DNA of 64,000 nucleotides. Origin: Pictodentalium vernedei. Taxonomy: Eukaryota; Mollusca; Scaphopoda; Dentaliida; Dentaliidae. The DNA lies in assembly GCA_031216915.1 (NCBI GenBank), contig CM062292.1, positions 203,319,262-203,383,261 on the forward strand. The letters run 5' to 3'. This document shows, piece by piece, positions 1 through 12,600 of this stretch; the first letter of the stretch is position 1, and every line of letters starts with the position of its first letter. The notes beneath the pieces were generated by a model. The model saw nothing but the letters and a program-made list of their open reading frames with translations, was not told where the DNA came from and searched no databases. Both the position numbers and the translations under genes were made by a program.

Positions 1-177
1 GATTAACCCCTCAAACTCTGCATTTTAAACATTTTTCTGGACATTTTTAGTTGCGTTTAGTTTTCTGTTTAGCTCAGAATTTCATGTTTAACTCAGTGTT
101 TAGGTCAGCTGATGTGCTCTTTCTCTTCCCACGGCACTTATATTCATTATACATGTTCCTCAGTATCATTGTTCCAT
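1..177 (+). repeat. Representative satellite monomer (phase reference)
   Basis: This complete 177-bp monomer sets the phase used throughout: phase 1 is the G of GATTAAC. In the family consensus TTTAAA lies near phase 24-29, CAGCTG near 106-111 and CCATGG near 129-134 (CCACGG in some monomers, including this one). A 5-bp-arm dyad ATCAT-6 nt-ATGAT spans the monomer boundary (phases 165-3). Phases 29-100 carry a loose 12-bp rhythm: ACATTTTT at 29 and 41, GTTTAG at 55 and 67, GTTTAA at 86, GTTTAG at 98. This copy has private changes (CTCAAACTC, TTCTGGACA) that recur together only in the monomer at 14112. Confidence 0.9.
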
Positions 178-354
178 GATTAACCCCTCATACCCTGCAT
201 TTTAATGATTTTTCTTGACATTTTTAGTTGCGTTTAGTTTTCTGTTTAGCTCAGAATTTCAAGTTTAACTAAGTGTTTAGGTCAGCTGCTGTGCTCCTTC
301 TCTTCCCATGGCACTTATATTCATCATACATGTTCCCCAGTATCATTGTTCCGT

Positions 355-1761
355 GATAAACCCCTCATACCCTCCATTTTAAACATTTTTCTGACATTTT
401 TAGTTGCATTTAGTTTTCTGTTTAGCTCGGAATTTCATGTTTAACTTAGTATTTAGGTCAGCTTGTGTGCTCCTTCACTTCCCATGGCACTCATATTCAC
501 TATATGTTCCTCAGTATCATTGTTCTATGATTAACGCCTCATACTCTGCATTTTAAACATTTTTCGTGACATTTTTAGTTGCGTTTAGTTTTCTGTTTAG
601 CTCAGAATTTCATGTTTAACTTAGTCTTATGTCGGCTGCTGTGCTCCTTCTCTTCCCAAGGCACTTCTATTCATCATACATGTTCCTCAGTATCATTGTT
701 CCATGATTAACCCCTCATACCCTGCATTTTAAACATTTTTCTGACATTTTTAGTTGCATTTAGTTTTCTGTTTAGCTCGGAATTTCAGGTTTAACTTAGT
801 GTTTAGGTCAGCTGCTGTGCTCTTTCTCTTCCCACGGCACTTATAATCATTATACGTGTTCCTCAGTATCATTGTTCCATGATTAACCCCTCGTACACTG
901 CATTTTAAATATTTTTCTTGACATTTTTAGTTGCGTTTAGTTTTCTGTTTAGCTCAGAATTTCAAGTTCAATGAAGTGTTTAGGACAGCTGCTGTGCTCC
1001 TTCTCTTCCCATGGCACTTATATTCATCATACATGTTCCCCAGTATCATTGTTCCATGATTAACCCCTCATACCCTCCATTTTAAACATTTTTCTGACAT
1101 TTTTAGTTGCATTTAGTTTTCTGTTGAGCTCGGAATTTCATGTTTAACTTAGTATTTAGGTCAGCTTGTGTGCTCCTTCACTTCCCATGGCACTCATATT
1201 CACTATACATGTTCCTCAGTATCATTGTTCAATAATTAACGCCTCATACTCTGCATTTTAAACATTTTTCGTGACATTTTTAGTTGCGTTTAGTTTTCTG
1301 TTTAGCTCAGAATTTCATGTTTAACTTAGTGTTATGTCAGCTGCTGTGCTCCTTCTCTTCCCATGGCACTTCTATTCATCATACATGTTCCTCAGTATCA
1401 TTGTTCCATGATTAACCCCTCATACCCTGCATTTTAAACATTTTTCTGACATTTTTAGTTGCATTTAGTTTTCTGTTTAGCTCGGAATTTCAGGTTTAAC
1501 TTAGTGTTTAGGTCAGCTGCTGTGCTCTTTCTCTTCCCACGGAACTTATATTCATTATACGTGTTCCTCAGTATCATTGTTCCATGATTAACCCCTCATA
1601 CACTGCATTTTAAACATTTTTCTTGACATTTTTAGTTGCGTTTAGTTTTCTGTTTAGCTCAGAATTTCAAGTTTAATCAAGTGTTTAGGTCAGCTGCTGT
1701 GCTCCTTCTAAACCATGGCACTTATATTCATCATACATGTTCCCCAGTATCATTGCTCCAT
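355..1761 (+). repeat. Duplicated tetramer of monomers (W-X-Y-Z), ~703 bp each
   Basis: 355-1057 and 1058-1761 have the same four subtypes in the same order, with monomer-to-monomer offsets of 703-705 bp. The two copies differ by private changes: GATAAACC versus GATTAACC at the start, a 2-bp-short CTATATG versus CTATACATG, and AATGAAG versus AATCAAG in the Z monomer. The second copy ends with the TTCTAAACCATGG variant at about 1707. This is the smallest clear HOR unit in the window, and its subtypes reappear as components of all larger units. Confidence 0.8.
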
Positions 1762-1937
1762 GATTAACCCCTCATACCCTCCATTTTAAACATTTTTCTG
1801 ACATTTTTAGTTGCATTTAGTTTTCTGTTTAGCTCGGAATTTCAGGTTTAACTTAGTGTTTAGGTCAGCTGCTGTGCTCTTTCTCTTCCCACGGCACTTA
1901 TAATCATTATACGTGTTCCTCAGTATCATTGTTCCAT

Positions 1938-4900
1938 GATTAACCCCTCATACACTGCATTTTAAACATTTTTCTTGACATTTTTAGTTGCGTTTAGTTT
2001 TCTGTTTAGCTCAGAATTTCATGTTTAACTAAGTGTTTAGGTCAGCTAATGTGCTCCTTCTCTTCCCATGGCACTTATATTCATCATACATGTTCCTCAG
2101 TATCATTGTTCCATGATTAACCCCTCATACTTTGCATTTTAAACATTTTTCTTGACATTTTTAGTTCGTTTAGTTTTCTGTTTAGCTTAGATTTTCATGT
2201 TTAACTAAGTGTTTAGGTCAGCTGCTGTGCTCCTTCTCTTCATGGCACTTATATTCATCATATATGTTCCTCAGTATCATTGTTCCATGATTAACCCCTC
2301 CTCATACCCTGCATTTTAAACATTTTTCTTGACATTTTTAGTTGCGTTTAGTTTTCTGTTTAGCTCGGAATTTCATGTTTAACTTAGTGTTTAGGTCAGC
2401 TGCTGTGCTCCTCCTCTTTCCATGGCACTCATATTCACTATACATGTTCCTCAGTATCTTTGTTCCATGATTAACCCCTCATACTTTGCATTTTAAACAT
2501 TTTTCTTGACATTTTTAGTTGCGTTTAGTTTTCTGTTTAGCTCAGAATTTCATGTTTAACTAAGTGTTTAGGTCAGCTGCTGTGCTCCTTCTTTTCCCAT
2601 GACACTCATATTCACTATACATGTTCCTCAGTATCATTGTTCCATGATTAACCCCTCATACCCTGCATTTTAAACGTTTTTATTGACATTTTAGTTGCCT
2701 ATAGTTTTCTGTTTAGCTTAGAATTTCATGTTTAACTAAGTGTTTAGGTCAGCTGCTGTGCTCCTTCTCTTCCCATGGCACTCATATTCACTATATGTTC
2801 CTCAGTATCTTTGTTCCATGATTAACCCCTCATACTTTGCATTTTAAACATTTTTCTTGACATTTTTAGTTGCGTTTAGTTTTCTGTTTAGCTCAGAATT
2901 TCAAGTTTAACTAAGTGTTTAGGTCAGCTGCTGTGCTTCTTCTCTTCCCATGGAACTTATATTCATCATACATGTTCCTCAGTATCATTGTTCCATGATT
3001 AACCCCTCATACCCTGCATTTTAAACATTTTTCGTGACATTTTTAGTTGCATTTAGTTTTCTGTTTAGCTCGGAATTTCATGTTTAACTTAGTATTTAGG
3101 TCAGCTTGTGTGCTCCTTCACTTCCCATGGCACTCATATTCACTATATGTTCCTCAGTATCATTGTTCTATGATTAACGCCTCATACTCTGCATTTTAAA
3201 CATTTTTCGTGACATTTTTAGTTGCGTTTAGTTTTCTTTTTAGCTCAGAATTTCATGTTTAACTTAGTCTTATGTCAGCTGCTGTGCTCCTTCTCTTCCC
3301 AAGGCACTTCTATTCATCATACATGTTTCTCAGTATCATTGTTCCATGATTAACCCCTCATACCCTGCATTTTAAACATTTTTCTGACATTTTTAGTCGC
3401 ATTTAGTTTTCTGTTTAGCTCGGAATTTCAGGTTTAACTTAGTGTTTAGGTCAGCTGCTGTGCTCTTTCTCTTCCCACGGCACTTATAATCATTATACGT
3501 GTTCCTCAGTATCATTGTTCCATGATTAACCCCTCATACACTGCATTTTAAATATTTTTCTTGACATTTTTAGTTGCGTTTAGTTTTCTGTTTAGCTCAG
3601 AATTTCAAGTTTAATGAAGTGTTTAGGACAGCTGCTGTGTTCCTTCTCTTCCCATGGCACCTATATTCATCATACATGTTCCCCAGTATCATTGGTCCAT
3701 GATTAACCCCTCATACCCTCCATTTTAAACATTTTTCTGACATTTTTAGTTGCATTTAGTTTTCTGTTGAGCTCGGAATTTCAGGTTTAACTTAGTGTTT
3801 AGGTCAGCTGCTGTGCTCTTTCTCTTCCCACGGCACTTATATTTATTATGCATGTTCCTCAGTATCATTGTTCCATGATTAACCCCTCATACCCTGCATT
3901 TTAAACATTTTTCTTGACATTTTTAGTTGCGTTTAGTTTTCTGCTTAGCTCAGAATTTCATGTTTAACTAAGTGTTTAAGTCAGCTGCTGTGCTCCTTCT
4001 CTTCCCATGGCACTTATATACATCATACATGTTCCTCAGTACCGTTGTTCCATGATTAACCCCTCATACCCTGCATTTTAAACATTTTTCTGACATTTTT
4101 AGTTGCATTTAGTTTTCTGTTTAGCTCGGAATTTAGGGTTTAACTTAGTGTTTAGGTCAGCTGCTGTGCTCTTTCTCTTCCCACGGCACTTATATTCATT
4201 ACACATGTTCCTCAGTATCATTGTTCCATGATTAACCCCTCATACCCTGCATTTTTAACATTTTTCTTGACATTTTTAGTTGCGTTTAGTTTTCTGTTTA
4301 GCTCAGAATTTCAAGTTTAATCAAGTGTTTAGGTCAGCTGCTGTACTCCTTCTCTTCCTATCGCACTTATATTCATCATACATGTTCCCCAGTATCATTC
4401 TTCCATGATTAACCCCTCATACCCTCCATTTTAAACATTTTTCTGGCATTTTTAGTTGCATTTAGTTTTCTGTTTAGCTCGGAATTTCAGGTTTAACTTA
4501 GTGTTTAGGTCAGCTGCTGTGCTCTTTCTCTTCCCACGGCACTTATATTCATTATACATGTTTCTCAGTATCATTGTTCCATGATTAACCACTCATACCC
4601 AGCATTTTAAACATTTTTCTTGACATTTTTAGTTGCGTTTAGTTTTCTGTTTAGCTCAGAATTTCATGTTTAACTAAGTGTTTGGGTCAGCTGATGTGCT
4701 CCTTCTCTTCCCATGGCACTTATATTCATCATACATGTTCCTCAGTATCATTGTTCCATGATTAACCCCTCATACTTTGCATTTTAAACATTTTTCTTGA
4801 CATTTTTAGTTCGTTTACTTTTCTGTTTAGCTTAGAATTTCATGTTTAACTAAGTGTTTAGGTCAGCTGCAGTGCTCCTTCTCTTCATGGCACTTATATT

Positions 4901-5994
4901 CATCATATATGTTCCTCAGTATCATTGTTCCATGATTAACCCCTCCTCATACCCTGCATTTTAAACATTTTTCTTGACATTTTTAGTTGCGTTTACTTTT
5001 CTGTTTAGCTCGGAATTTCATGTTTAACTTAGTGCTTAGGTCAGCTGCTGTGCTCCTCCTCTTCCCATGGCACTCATATTCACTATACATGTTCCTCAGT
5101 ATCTTTGTTCCATGATAAACCCCTCATACTCTGCATTTTAAACATTTTTCTTGACATTTTTAGTTGCGTTTAGTTTTCTGTTTAGCTCGGAATTTCATGT
5201 TTTACTTAGTGTTATGTCAGCTGCTGTGCTCCTTCTCTTCCCATGGCACTCATATTCACTATACATGTTCCTCAGTATCATTGTTCTATGATTAACGGCT
5301 CATACTCTGCATTTTAAACATTTTTCGTGACATTTTTAGTTGCGTTTAGTTTTCTGTTTAGCTCAGAATTTCATGTTTAACTTAGTCTTATGTCAGCTGC
5401 TGTGCTCCTTCTCTTCCCAAGGCACTTCTATTCATCATACATGTTCCTCAGTATCATTGTTCCATGATTAACCCCTCATACCCTGCATTTTAAACATTTT
5501 TCTGACATTTTTAGTTGCATTTAGTTTTCTGTTTAGCTCGGAATTTCATGTTTAACTTAGTGTTTAGGTCAGCTGCTGAGCTCTTTCTCTTCCCACGGCA
5601 CTTATAATCATTATACGTGTTCCTCAGTATCATTGTTCCATGATTAACTTCTCATACACTGCATTTTAAATATTTTTCTTGACATTTTTAGTTGCGTTTA
5701 GTTTTCTGTTTAGCTCAGAATTTCAAGTTTAATGAAGTGTTTAGGACAGCTGCTGTGCTCCTTCTCTTCCCATGGCACTTATATTCATCATACATGTTCC
5801 CCAGTATCATTGTTCCATGATTAACCCCTCATACCCTCCATTTTAAACATTTTTCTGACATTTTTAGTTGCATTTAGTTTTCTGTTGAGCTCAGAATTTC
5901 AGGTTTAACTTAGTGTTTAGGTCAGCTGCTGTGCTCTTTCTCTTCCCACGGCACTTATATTCATTATGCATGTTCCTCAGTATCATTGTTCCAT
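1938..5994 (+). repeat. 23-monomer HOR, copy A (4057 bp)
   Basis: This unit is followed directly by a second copy. Diagnostic monomers shared at an offset of about 4056-4057 bp include GTCAGCTAATGTG (about 2043), GCTTAGATTTTC (about 2185), CCTCTTTCCATGG (about 2411), a TTGCCTATAG monomer (2695) and TCAGTACCGTTG (about 4036). A further shared set, ACGGCTC (5295) and AACTTCTCATAC (about 5646), lies 3705 bp from its partners because copy B has lost two monomers. One monomer near 2822-2998 differs in type from its counterpart in copy B. Confidence 0.85.
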
Positions 5995-8900
5995 GATTAA
6001 CCCCTCATACCCAGCATTTTAAACATTTTTCTTGACATTTTTAGTTGCGTTTAGTTTTCTGTTTAGCTCAGAATTTCATGTTTAACTAAGTGTTTAGGTC
6101 AGCTAATGTGCTCCTTCTCTTCCCATGGCACTTATATTCATCATACATGTTCCTCAGTATCATTGTTCCATGATTAACCCCTCATACTTTGCATTTTAAA
6201 CATTTTTCTTGACATTTTTAGTTCGTTTAGTTTTCTGTTTAGCTTAGATTTTCATGTTTAACTAAGTGTTTAGGTCAGCTGCTGTGCTCCTTCTCTTCAT
6301 GGCACTTATATTCATCATATATGTTCCTCAGTATCATTGTTCCATGATTAACCCCTCCTCATACCCTGCATTTTAAACATTTTTCTTGACATTTTTAGTT
6401 GCGTTTAGTTTTCTGTTTAGCTCGGAATTTCATGTTTAACTTAGTGTTTAGGTCAGCTGCTGTGCTCCTCCTCTTTCCATGGCACTCATATTCACTATAC
6501 ATGTTCCTCAGTATCTTTGTTCCATGATTAACCCCTCATACTTTGCATTTTAAACATTTTTCTTGACATTTTTAGTTGCGTTTAGTTTTCTGTTTAGCTC
6601 AGAATTTCATGTTTAACTAAGTGTTTAGGTCAGCTGCTGTGCTCCTTCTTTTCCCATGACACTCATATTCACTATACATGTTCCTCAGTATCATTGTTCC
6701 ATGATTAACCCCTCATACCCTGCATTTTAAACGTTTTTATTGACATTTTAGTTGCCTATAGTTTTCTGTTTAGCTTAGAATTTCATGTTTAACTAAGTGT
6801 TTAGGTCAGCTGCTGTGCTCCTTCTCTTCCCATGGCACTCATATTCACTATATGTTCCTCAGTATCATTGTTCTATGATTAACGCCTCATACTCTGCATT
6901 TTAAACATTTTTCGTGACATTTTTAGTTGCGTTTAGTTTTCTGTTTAGCTCAGAATTTCATGTTTAACTTAGTCTTATGTCAGCTGCTGTGCTCCTTCTC
7001 TTCCCAAGGCACTTCTATTCATCATACATGTTCCTCAGTATCATTGTTCCATGATTAACCCCTCATACCCTGCATTTTAAACATTTTTCGTGACATTTTT
7101 AGTTGCATTTAGTTTTCTGTTTAGCTCGGAATTTCATGTTTAACTTAGTATTTAGGTCAGCTTGTGTGCTCCTTCACTTCCCATGGCACTCATATTCACT
7201 ATATGTTCCTCAGTATCATTGTTCTATGATTAACGCCTCATACTCTGCATTTTAAACATTTTTCGTGACATTTTTAGTTGCGTTTAGTTTTCTGTTTAGC
7301 TCAGAATTTCATGTTTAACTTAGTCTTATGTCAGCTGCTGTGCTCCTTCTCTTCCCAAGGCACTTCTATTCATCATACATGTTCCTCAGTATCATTGTTC
7401 CATGATTAACCCCTCATACCCTGCATTTTAAACATTTTTCTGACATTTTTAGTCGCATTTAGTTTTCTGTTTAGCTCGGAATTTCAGGTTTAACTTAGTG
7501 TTTAGGTCAGCTGCTGTGCTCTTTCTCTTCCCACGGCACTTATAATCATTATACGTGTTCCTCAGTATCATTGTTCCATGATTAACCCCTCATACACTGC
7601 ATTTTAAATATTTTTCTTGACATTTTTAGTTGTGTTTAGTTTTCTGTTTAGCTCAGAATTTCAAGTTTAATGAAGTGTTTAGGACAGCTGCTGTGCTCCT
7701 TCTCTTCCCATGGCACCTATATTCATCATACATGTTCCCCAGTATCATTGTTCCATGATTAACCCCTCATACCCTCCATTTTAAACATTTTTCTGACATT
7801 TTTAGTTGCATTTAGTTTTCTGTTGAGCTCGGAATTTCAGGTTTAACTTAGTGTTTAGGTCAGCTGCTGTGCTCTTTCTCTTCCCACGGCACTTATATTT
7901 ATTATGCATGTTCCTCAGTATCATTGTTCCATGATTAACCCCTCATACCCTGCATTTTAAACATTTTTCTTGACATTTTTAGTTGCGTTTAGTTTTCTGC
8001 TTAGCTCAGAATTTCATGTTTAACTAAGTGTTTAAGTCAGCTGCTGTGCTCCTTCTCTTCCCATGGCACTTATATACATCATACATGTTCCTCAGTACCG
8101 TTGTTCCATGATTAACCCCTCATACCCTGCATTTTAAACATTTTTCTGACATTTTTAGTTGCATTTAGTTTTCTGTTTAGCTCGGAATTTAGGGTTTAAC
8201 TTAGTGTTTAGGTCAGCTGCTGTGCTCTTTCTCTTCCCACGGCACTTATATTCATTACACATGTTCCTCAGTATCATTGTTCCATGATTAACCCCTCATA
8301 CCCTGCATTTTAAACATTTTTCTTGACATTTTTAGTTGCGTTTAGTTTTCTGTTTAGCTCAGAATTTCAAGTTTAATCAAGTGTTTAGGTCAGCTGTTGT
8401 ACTCCTTCTCTTCCTATCGCACTTATATTCATCATACATGTTCCCCAGTATCATTGTTCCATGATTAACCCCTCATACCCTCCATTTTAAACATTTTTCT
8501 GGCATTTTTAGTTGCATTTAGTTTTCTGTTTAGCTCGGAATTTCAGGTTTAACTTAGTGTTTAGGTCAGCTGCTGTGCTCTTTCTCTTCCCACGGCACTT
8601 ATATTCATTATACATGTTTCTCAGTATCATTGTTCCATGATTAACCCCTCCTCATACCCTGCATTTTAAACATTTTTCTTGACATTTTTAGTTGCGTTTA
8701 CTTTTCTGTTTAGCTCGGAATTTCATGTTTAACTTAGTGCTTAGGTCAGCTGCTGTGCTCCTCCTCTTCCCATGGCACTCATATTCACTATACATGTTCC
8801 TCAGTATCTTTGTTCCATGATAAACCCCTCATACTCTGCATTTTAAACATTTTTCTTGACATTTTTAGTTGCGTTTAGTTTTCTGTTTAGCTCGGAATTT

Positions 8901-9699
8901 CATGTTTTACTTAGTGTTATGTCAGCTGCTGTGCTCCTTCTCTTCCCATGGCACTCATATTCACTATACATGTTCCTCAGTATCATTGTTCTATGATTAA
9001 CGGCTCATACTCTGCATTTTAAACATTTTTCGTGACATTTTTAGTTGCGTTTAGTTTTCTGTTTAGCTCAGAATTTCATGTTTAACTTAGTCTTATGTCA
9101 GCTGCTGTGCTCCTTCTCTTCCCAAGGCACTTCTATTCATCATACATGTTCCTCAGTATCATTGTTCCATGATTAACCCCTCATACCCTGCATTTTAAAC
9201 ATTTTTCTGACATTTTTAGTTGCATTTAGTTTTCTGTTTAGCTCGGAATTTCAGGTTTAACTTAGTGTTTAGGTCAGCTGCTGAGCTCTTTCTCTTCCCA
9301 CGGCACTTATAATCATTATACGTGTTCCTCAGTATCATTGTTCCATGATTAACTTCTCATACACTGCATTTTAAATATTTTTCTTGACATTTTTAGTTGC
9401 GTTTAGTTTTCTGTTTAGCTCAGAATTTCAAGTTTAATGAAGTGTTTAGGACAGCTGCTGTGCTCCTTCTCTTCCCATGGCACTTATATTCATCATACAT
9501 GTTCCCCAGTATCATTGTTCCATGATTAACCCCTCATACCCTCCATTTTAAACATTTTTCTGACATTTTTAGTTGCATTTAGTTTTCTGTTGAGCTCGGA
9601 ATTTCAGGTTTAACTTAGTGTTTAGGTCAGCTGCTGTGCTCTTTCTCTTCCCACGGCACTTATATTCATTATGCATGTTCCTCAGTATCATTGTTCCAT
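5995..9699 (+). repeat. 23-monomer HOR, copy B, two monomers deleted (3705 bp)
   Basis: This is a second copy of the preceding unit. It matches copy A at an offset of 4056-4057 bp up to 8638 and at 3705 bp from 8639 on. The change equals two whole monomers (4583-4933 in copy A: a GTTTGGGTCAG monomer and a TTCGTTTACTTTT monomer), removed in register so that the array phase is kept. The monomer at about 6879 is an X type where copy A has another type, suggesting local conversion. 21 monomers in total. Confidence 0.85.
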
Positions 9700-12600
9700 G
9701 ATTAATCCCTCATACCCTGCATTTTAAACATTTTTCTTGACATTTTTAGTTGCGTTTAGTTTTCTGTTTAGCTCAGAATTTCATGTTTAACTAAGTGTTT
9801 AAGTCAGCTGCTGTGCTCCTTCTCTTCCCATGGCACTTATATACATCATACATGTTCCTCAGTACCGTTTTTCCATGATTAACCCCTCATACCCTGCATT
9901 TTAAACATTTTTCTGACATTTTTAGTTGCATTTAGTTTTCTGTTTAGCTCGGAATTTAGGGTTTAGCTTAGTGTTTAGGTCAGCTGCTGTGCTCTTTCTC
10001 TTCCCACGGCACTTATATTCATTATACATGTTCCTCAGTATCATTGTTCCATGATTAACCCCTCATACCCTGCATTTTAAACATTTTCTTGACATTTTTA
10101 GTTGCGTTTAGTTTTCTGTTTAGCTCAGAATTTCAAGTTTAATCAAGTGTTTAGGTCAGCTGCTGTACTCCTTCTCTTCCTATCGCACTTATATTCATCA
10201 TACATGTTCCCCAGTATCATTGTTCCATGATTAACCCCTCATACCCTCCATTTTAAACATTTTTCTGCCATTTTAGTTGCATTTAGTTTTCTGTTTAGCT
10301 CGGAATTTCATGTTTAACTTAGTGTTTAGGTCAGCTGCTGTACTCTTTCTCTTCCCACGGCACTTATATTCATTATACATGTTTCTCAGTATCATTGTTC
10401 CATGATTAACCCCTCATACCCAGCATTTTAAACATTTTTCTTGACATTTTTAGTTGCGTTTAGTTTTCTGTTTAGCTCAGAATTTCATGTTTAACTAAGT
10501 GTTTGGGTCAGCTGATGTGCTCCTTCTCTTCCCATGGCACTTATATTCATCATACATGTTCCTCAGTATCATTGTTCCATGATTAACCCCTCATACTTTG
10601 CATTTTAAACATTTTTCTTGACATTTTTAGTTCGTTTACTTTTCTGTTTAGCTTAGAATTTCATGTTTAACTAAGTGTTTAGGTCAGCTGCAGTGCTCCT
10701 TCTCTTCATGGCACTTATATTCATCATATATGTTCCTCAGTATCATTGTTCCATGATTAACCCCTCCTCATACCCTGCATTTTAAACATTTTTCTTGACA
10801 TTTTTAGTTGCGTTTACTTTTCTGTTTAGCTCAGAATTTCATGTTTAACTTAGTGCTTAGGTCAGCTGCTGTGCTCCTCCTCTTCCCATGGCACTCATAT
10901 TCACTATACATGTTCCTCAGTATCTTTGTTCCATGATAAACCCCTCATACTCTGCATTTTAAACATTTTTCTTGACATTTTTAGTTGCGTTTAGTTTTCT
11001 GTTTAGCTCGGAATTTCATGTTTTACTTAGTGTTATGTCAGCTGCTGTGCTCCTTCTCTTTCCATGGCACTCATATTCACTATACATGTTCCTCAGTATC
11101 ATTGTTCCATGATTAACCCCTCATACTCTGCATTTTAAACATTTTTCTTGACATTTTTAGTTGCGTTTGGTTTTCTGTTTAGCTCAGAATTTCATGTTTA
11201 ACTTAGTGTTTAGGTCAGCTGCTGTGCTCTTTCTCTTCCCACGGCACTTATATTCATTATACATGTTCCTCAGTATCATTGTTCCATGATTAACCCCTCA
11301 TACCCTGCATTTTAAACATTTTTCTTGACATTTTTAGTTGCGTTTAGTTTTCTCTTTAGCTCAGAATTTCATGTTTAACTTAGTGTTTAGGTCAGCTGCT
11401 GTGCTCTTTCTCTTCCCACGGCACTTATATTCATTATACATGTTCCTCAGTATCATTGTTCCATGATTAACCCCTCATACGCTGCATTTTAAACATTTTT
11501 CTTGACATTTTTAGTTGCGTTTCGTCTTCTGTTTAGCTCGGAATTTCATGTTTAACTTAGTGTTTAGGTCAGCTGCTGTGCTCCTTCTGTTCCCATGGCA
11601 CTCATATTCACTATACATATTCCTCAGTATCATTGTTCCATGATTAACCCCTCATACTCTGCATTTTAAACATTTTTCTTGACATTTTTAGTTGCGTTTA
11701 GTTTTCTGTTTAGCTCAGAATTTCATGTTTAACTTAGTGTTTAGGTCAGCTGCTGTGCTCTTTCTCTTCCCACGGCACTCATATTCATTATACATGTTCC
11801 TCAGTATCATTGTTCCATGATTAACCCCTCATACCCTGCATTTTAAACATTTTTCTTGACATTTTTAGTTGCGTTTAGTTTTCTGTTTAGCTCAGAATTT
11901 CAAGTTTAACTAAGTGTTTAGGTCAGCTGCTGTGCTCCTTCTCTTCCCATGGCACTTATATTCATCATACATGTTCCCCAGTATCATTGTTCCATGATAA
12001 ACCCCTCATACCCTCCATTTTAAACATTTTTCTGACATTTTTAGTTGCATTTAGTTTTCTGTTTAGCTCGGAATTTCATGTTTAACTTAGTATTTAGGTC
12101 AGCTTGTGTGCTCCTTCACTTCCCATGGCACTCATATTCACTATACATGTTCCTCAGAATCATTGTTCTATAATTAACGCCTCATACTCTGCATTTTAAA
12201 CATTTTTCGTGACATTTTTAGTTGCGTTTAGTTTTCTGTTTAGCTCAGAATTTCATGTTTAACTTAGTGTTATGTCAGCTGCTGTGCTCCTTCTCTTCCC
12301 ATGGCACTTCTATTCATCATACATGTTCCTCAGTATCATTGTTCCATGATTAACCCCTCATACCCTGCATTTTAAACATTTTTCTGACATTTTTAGTTGC
12401 ATTTAGTTTTCTGTTTAGCTCGGAATTTCAGGTTTAACTTAGTGTTTAGGTCAGCTGCTGTGCTCTTTCTCTTCCCACGGAACTTATATTCATTATACGT
12501 GTTCCTCAGTATCATTGTTCCATGACTAACCCCTCATACACTGCATTTTAAACATTTTTCTTGACATTTTTAGTTGCGTTTAGTTTTCTGTTTAGCTCAG

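Larger units (their letters stand above)
1..1937 (+). repeat. Opening satellite block, 11 monomers
   Basis: Monomers start at about 1, 178, 355, 529, 705, 881, 1058, 1234, 1410, 1586 and 1762. The block is built from four recurring subtypes. W has CCCTCCATT and GTCAGCTTGTG. X has ACGCCTC, TTCGTGAC and a 1-bp-short TTATGTC. Y has TTCTGAC, CTCGGAATTTCAGG and CCCACGG. Z has CACTGCATT and AAGTTTAAT. The same W-X-Y-Z order recurs across the window. The left edge is cut by the window, so I cannot tell which larger HOR it belongs to. Confidence 0.85.

Noticed and set aside
165-180. Dyad ATCAT-TGTTCC-ATGAT at the monomer boundary as a protein-binding site
   Set aside because: Arms are only 5 bp and not extendable. 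In AT-rich repeats such dyads are expected by chance, and conservation equals that of neighbouring bases.
4132-4142. Telomere-like TTTAGGGTTTA in some monomers
   Set aside because: It is a single copy per monomer, arising from 1-bp loss and substitution in AATTTCAGGTTTAAC. It is never in tandem, so it is not an interstitial telomeric array.
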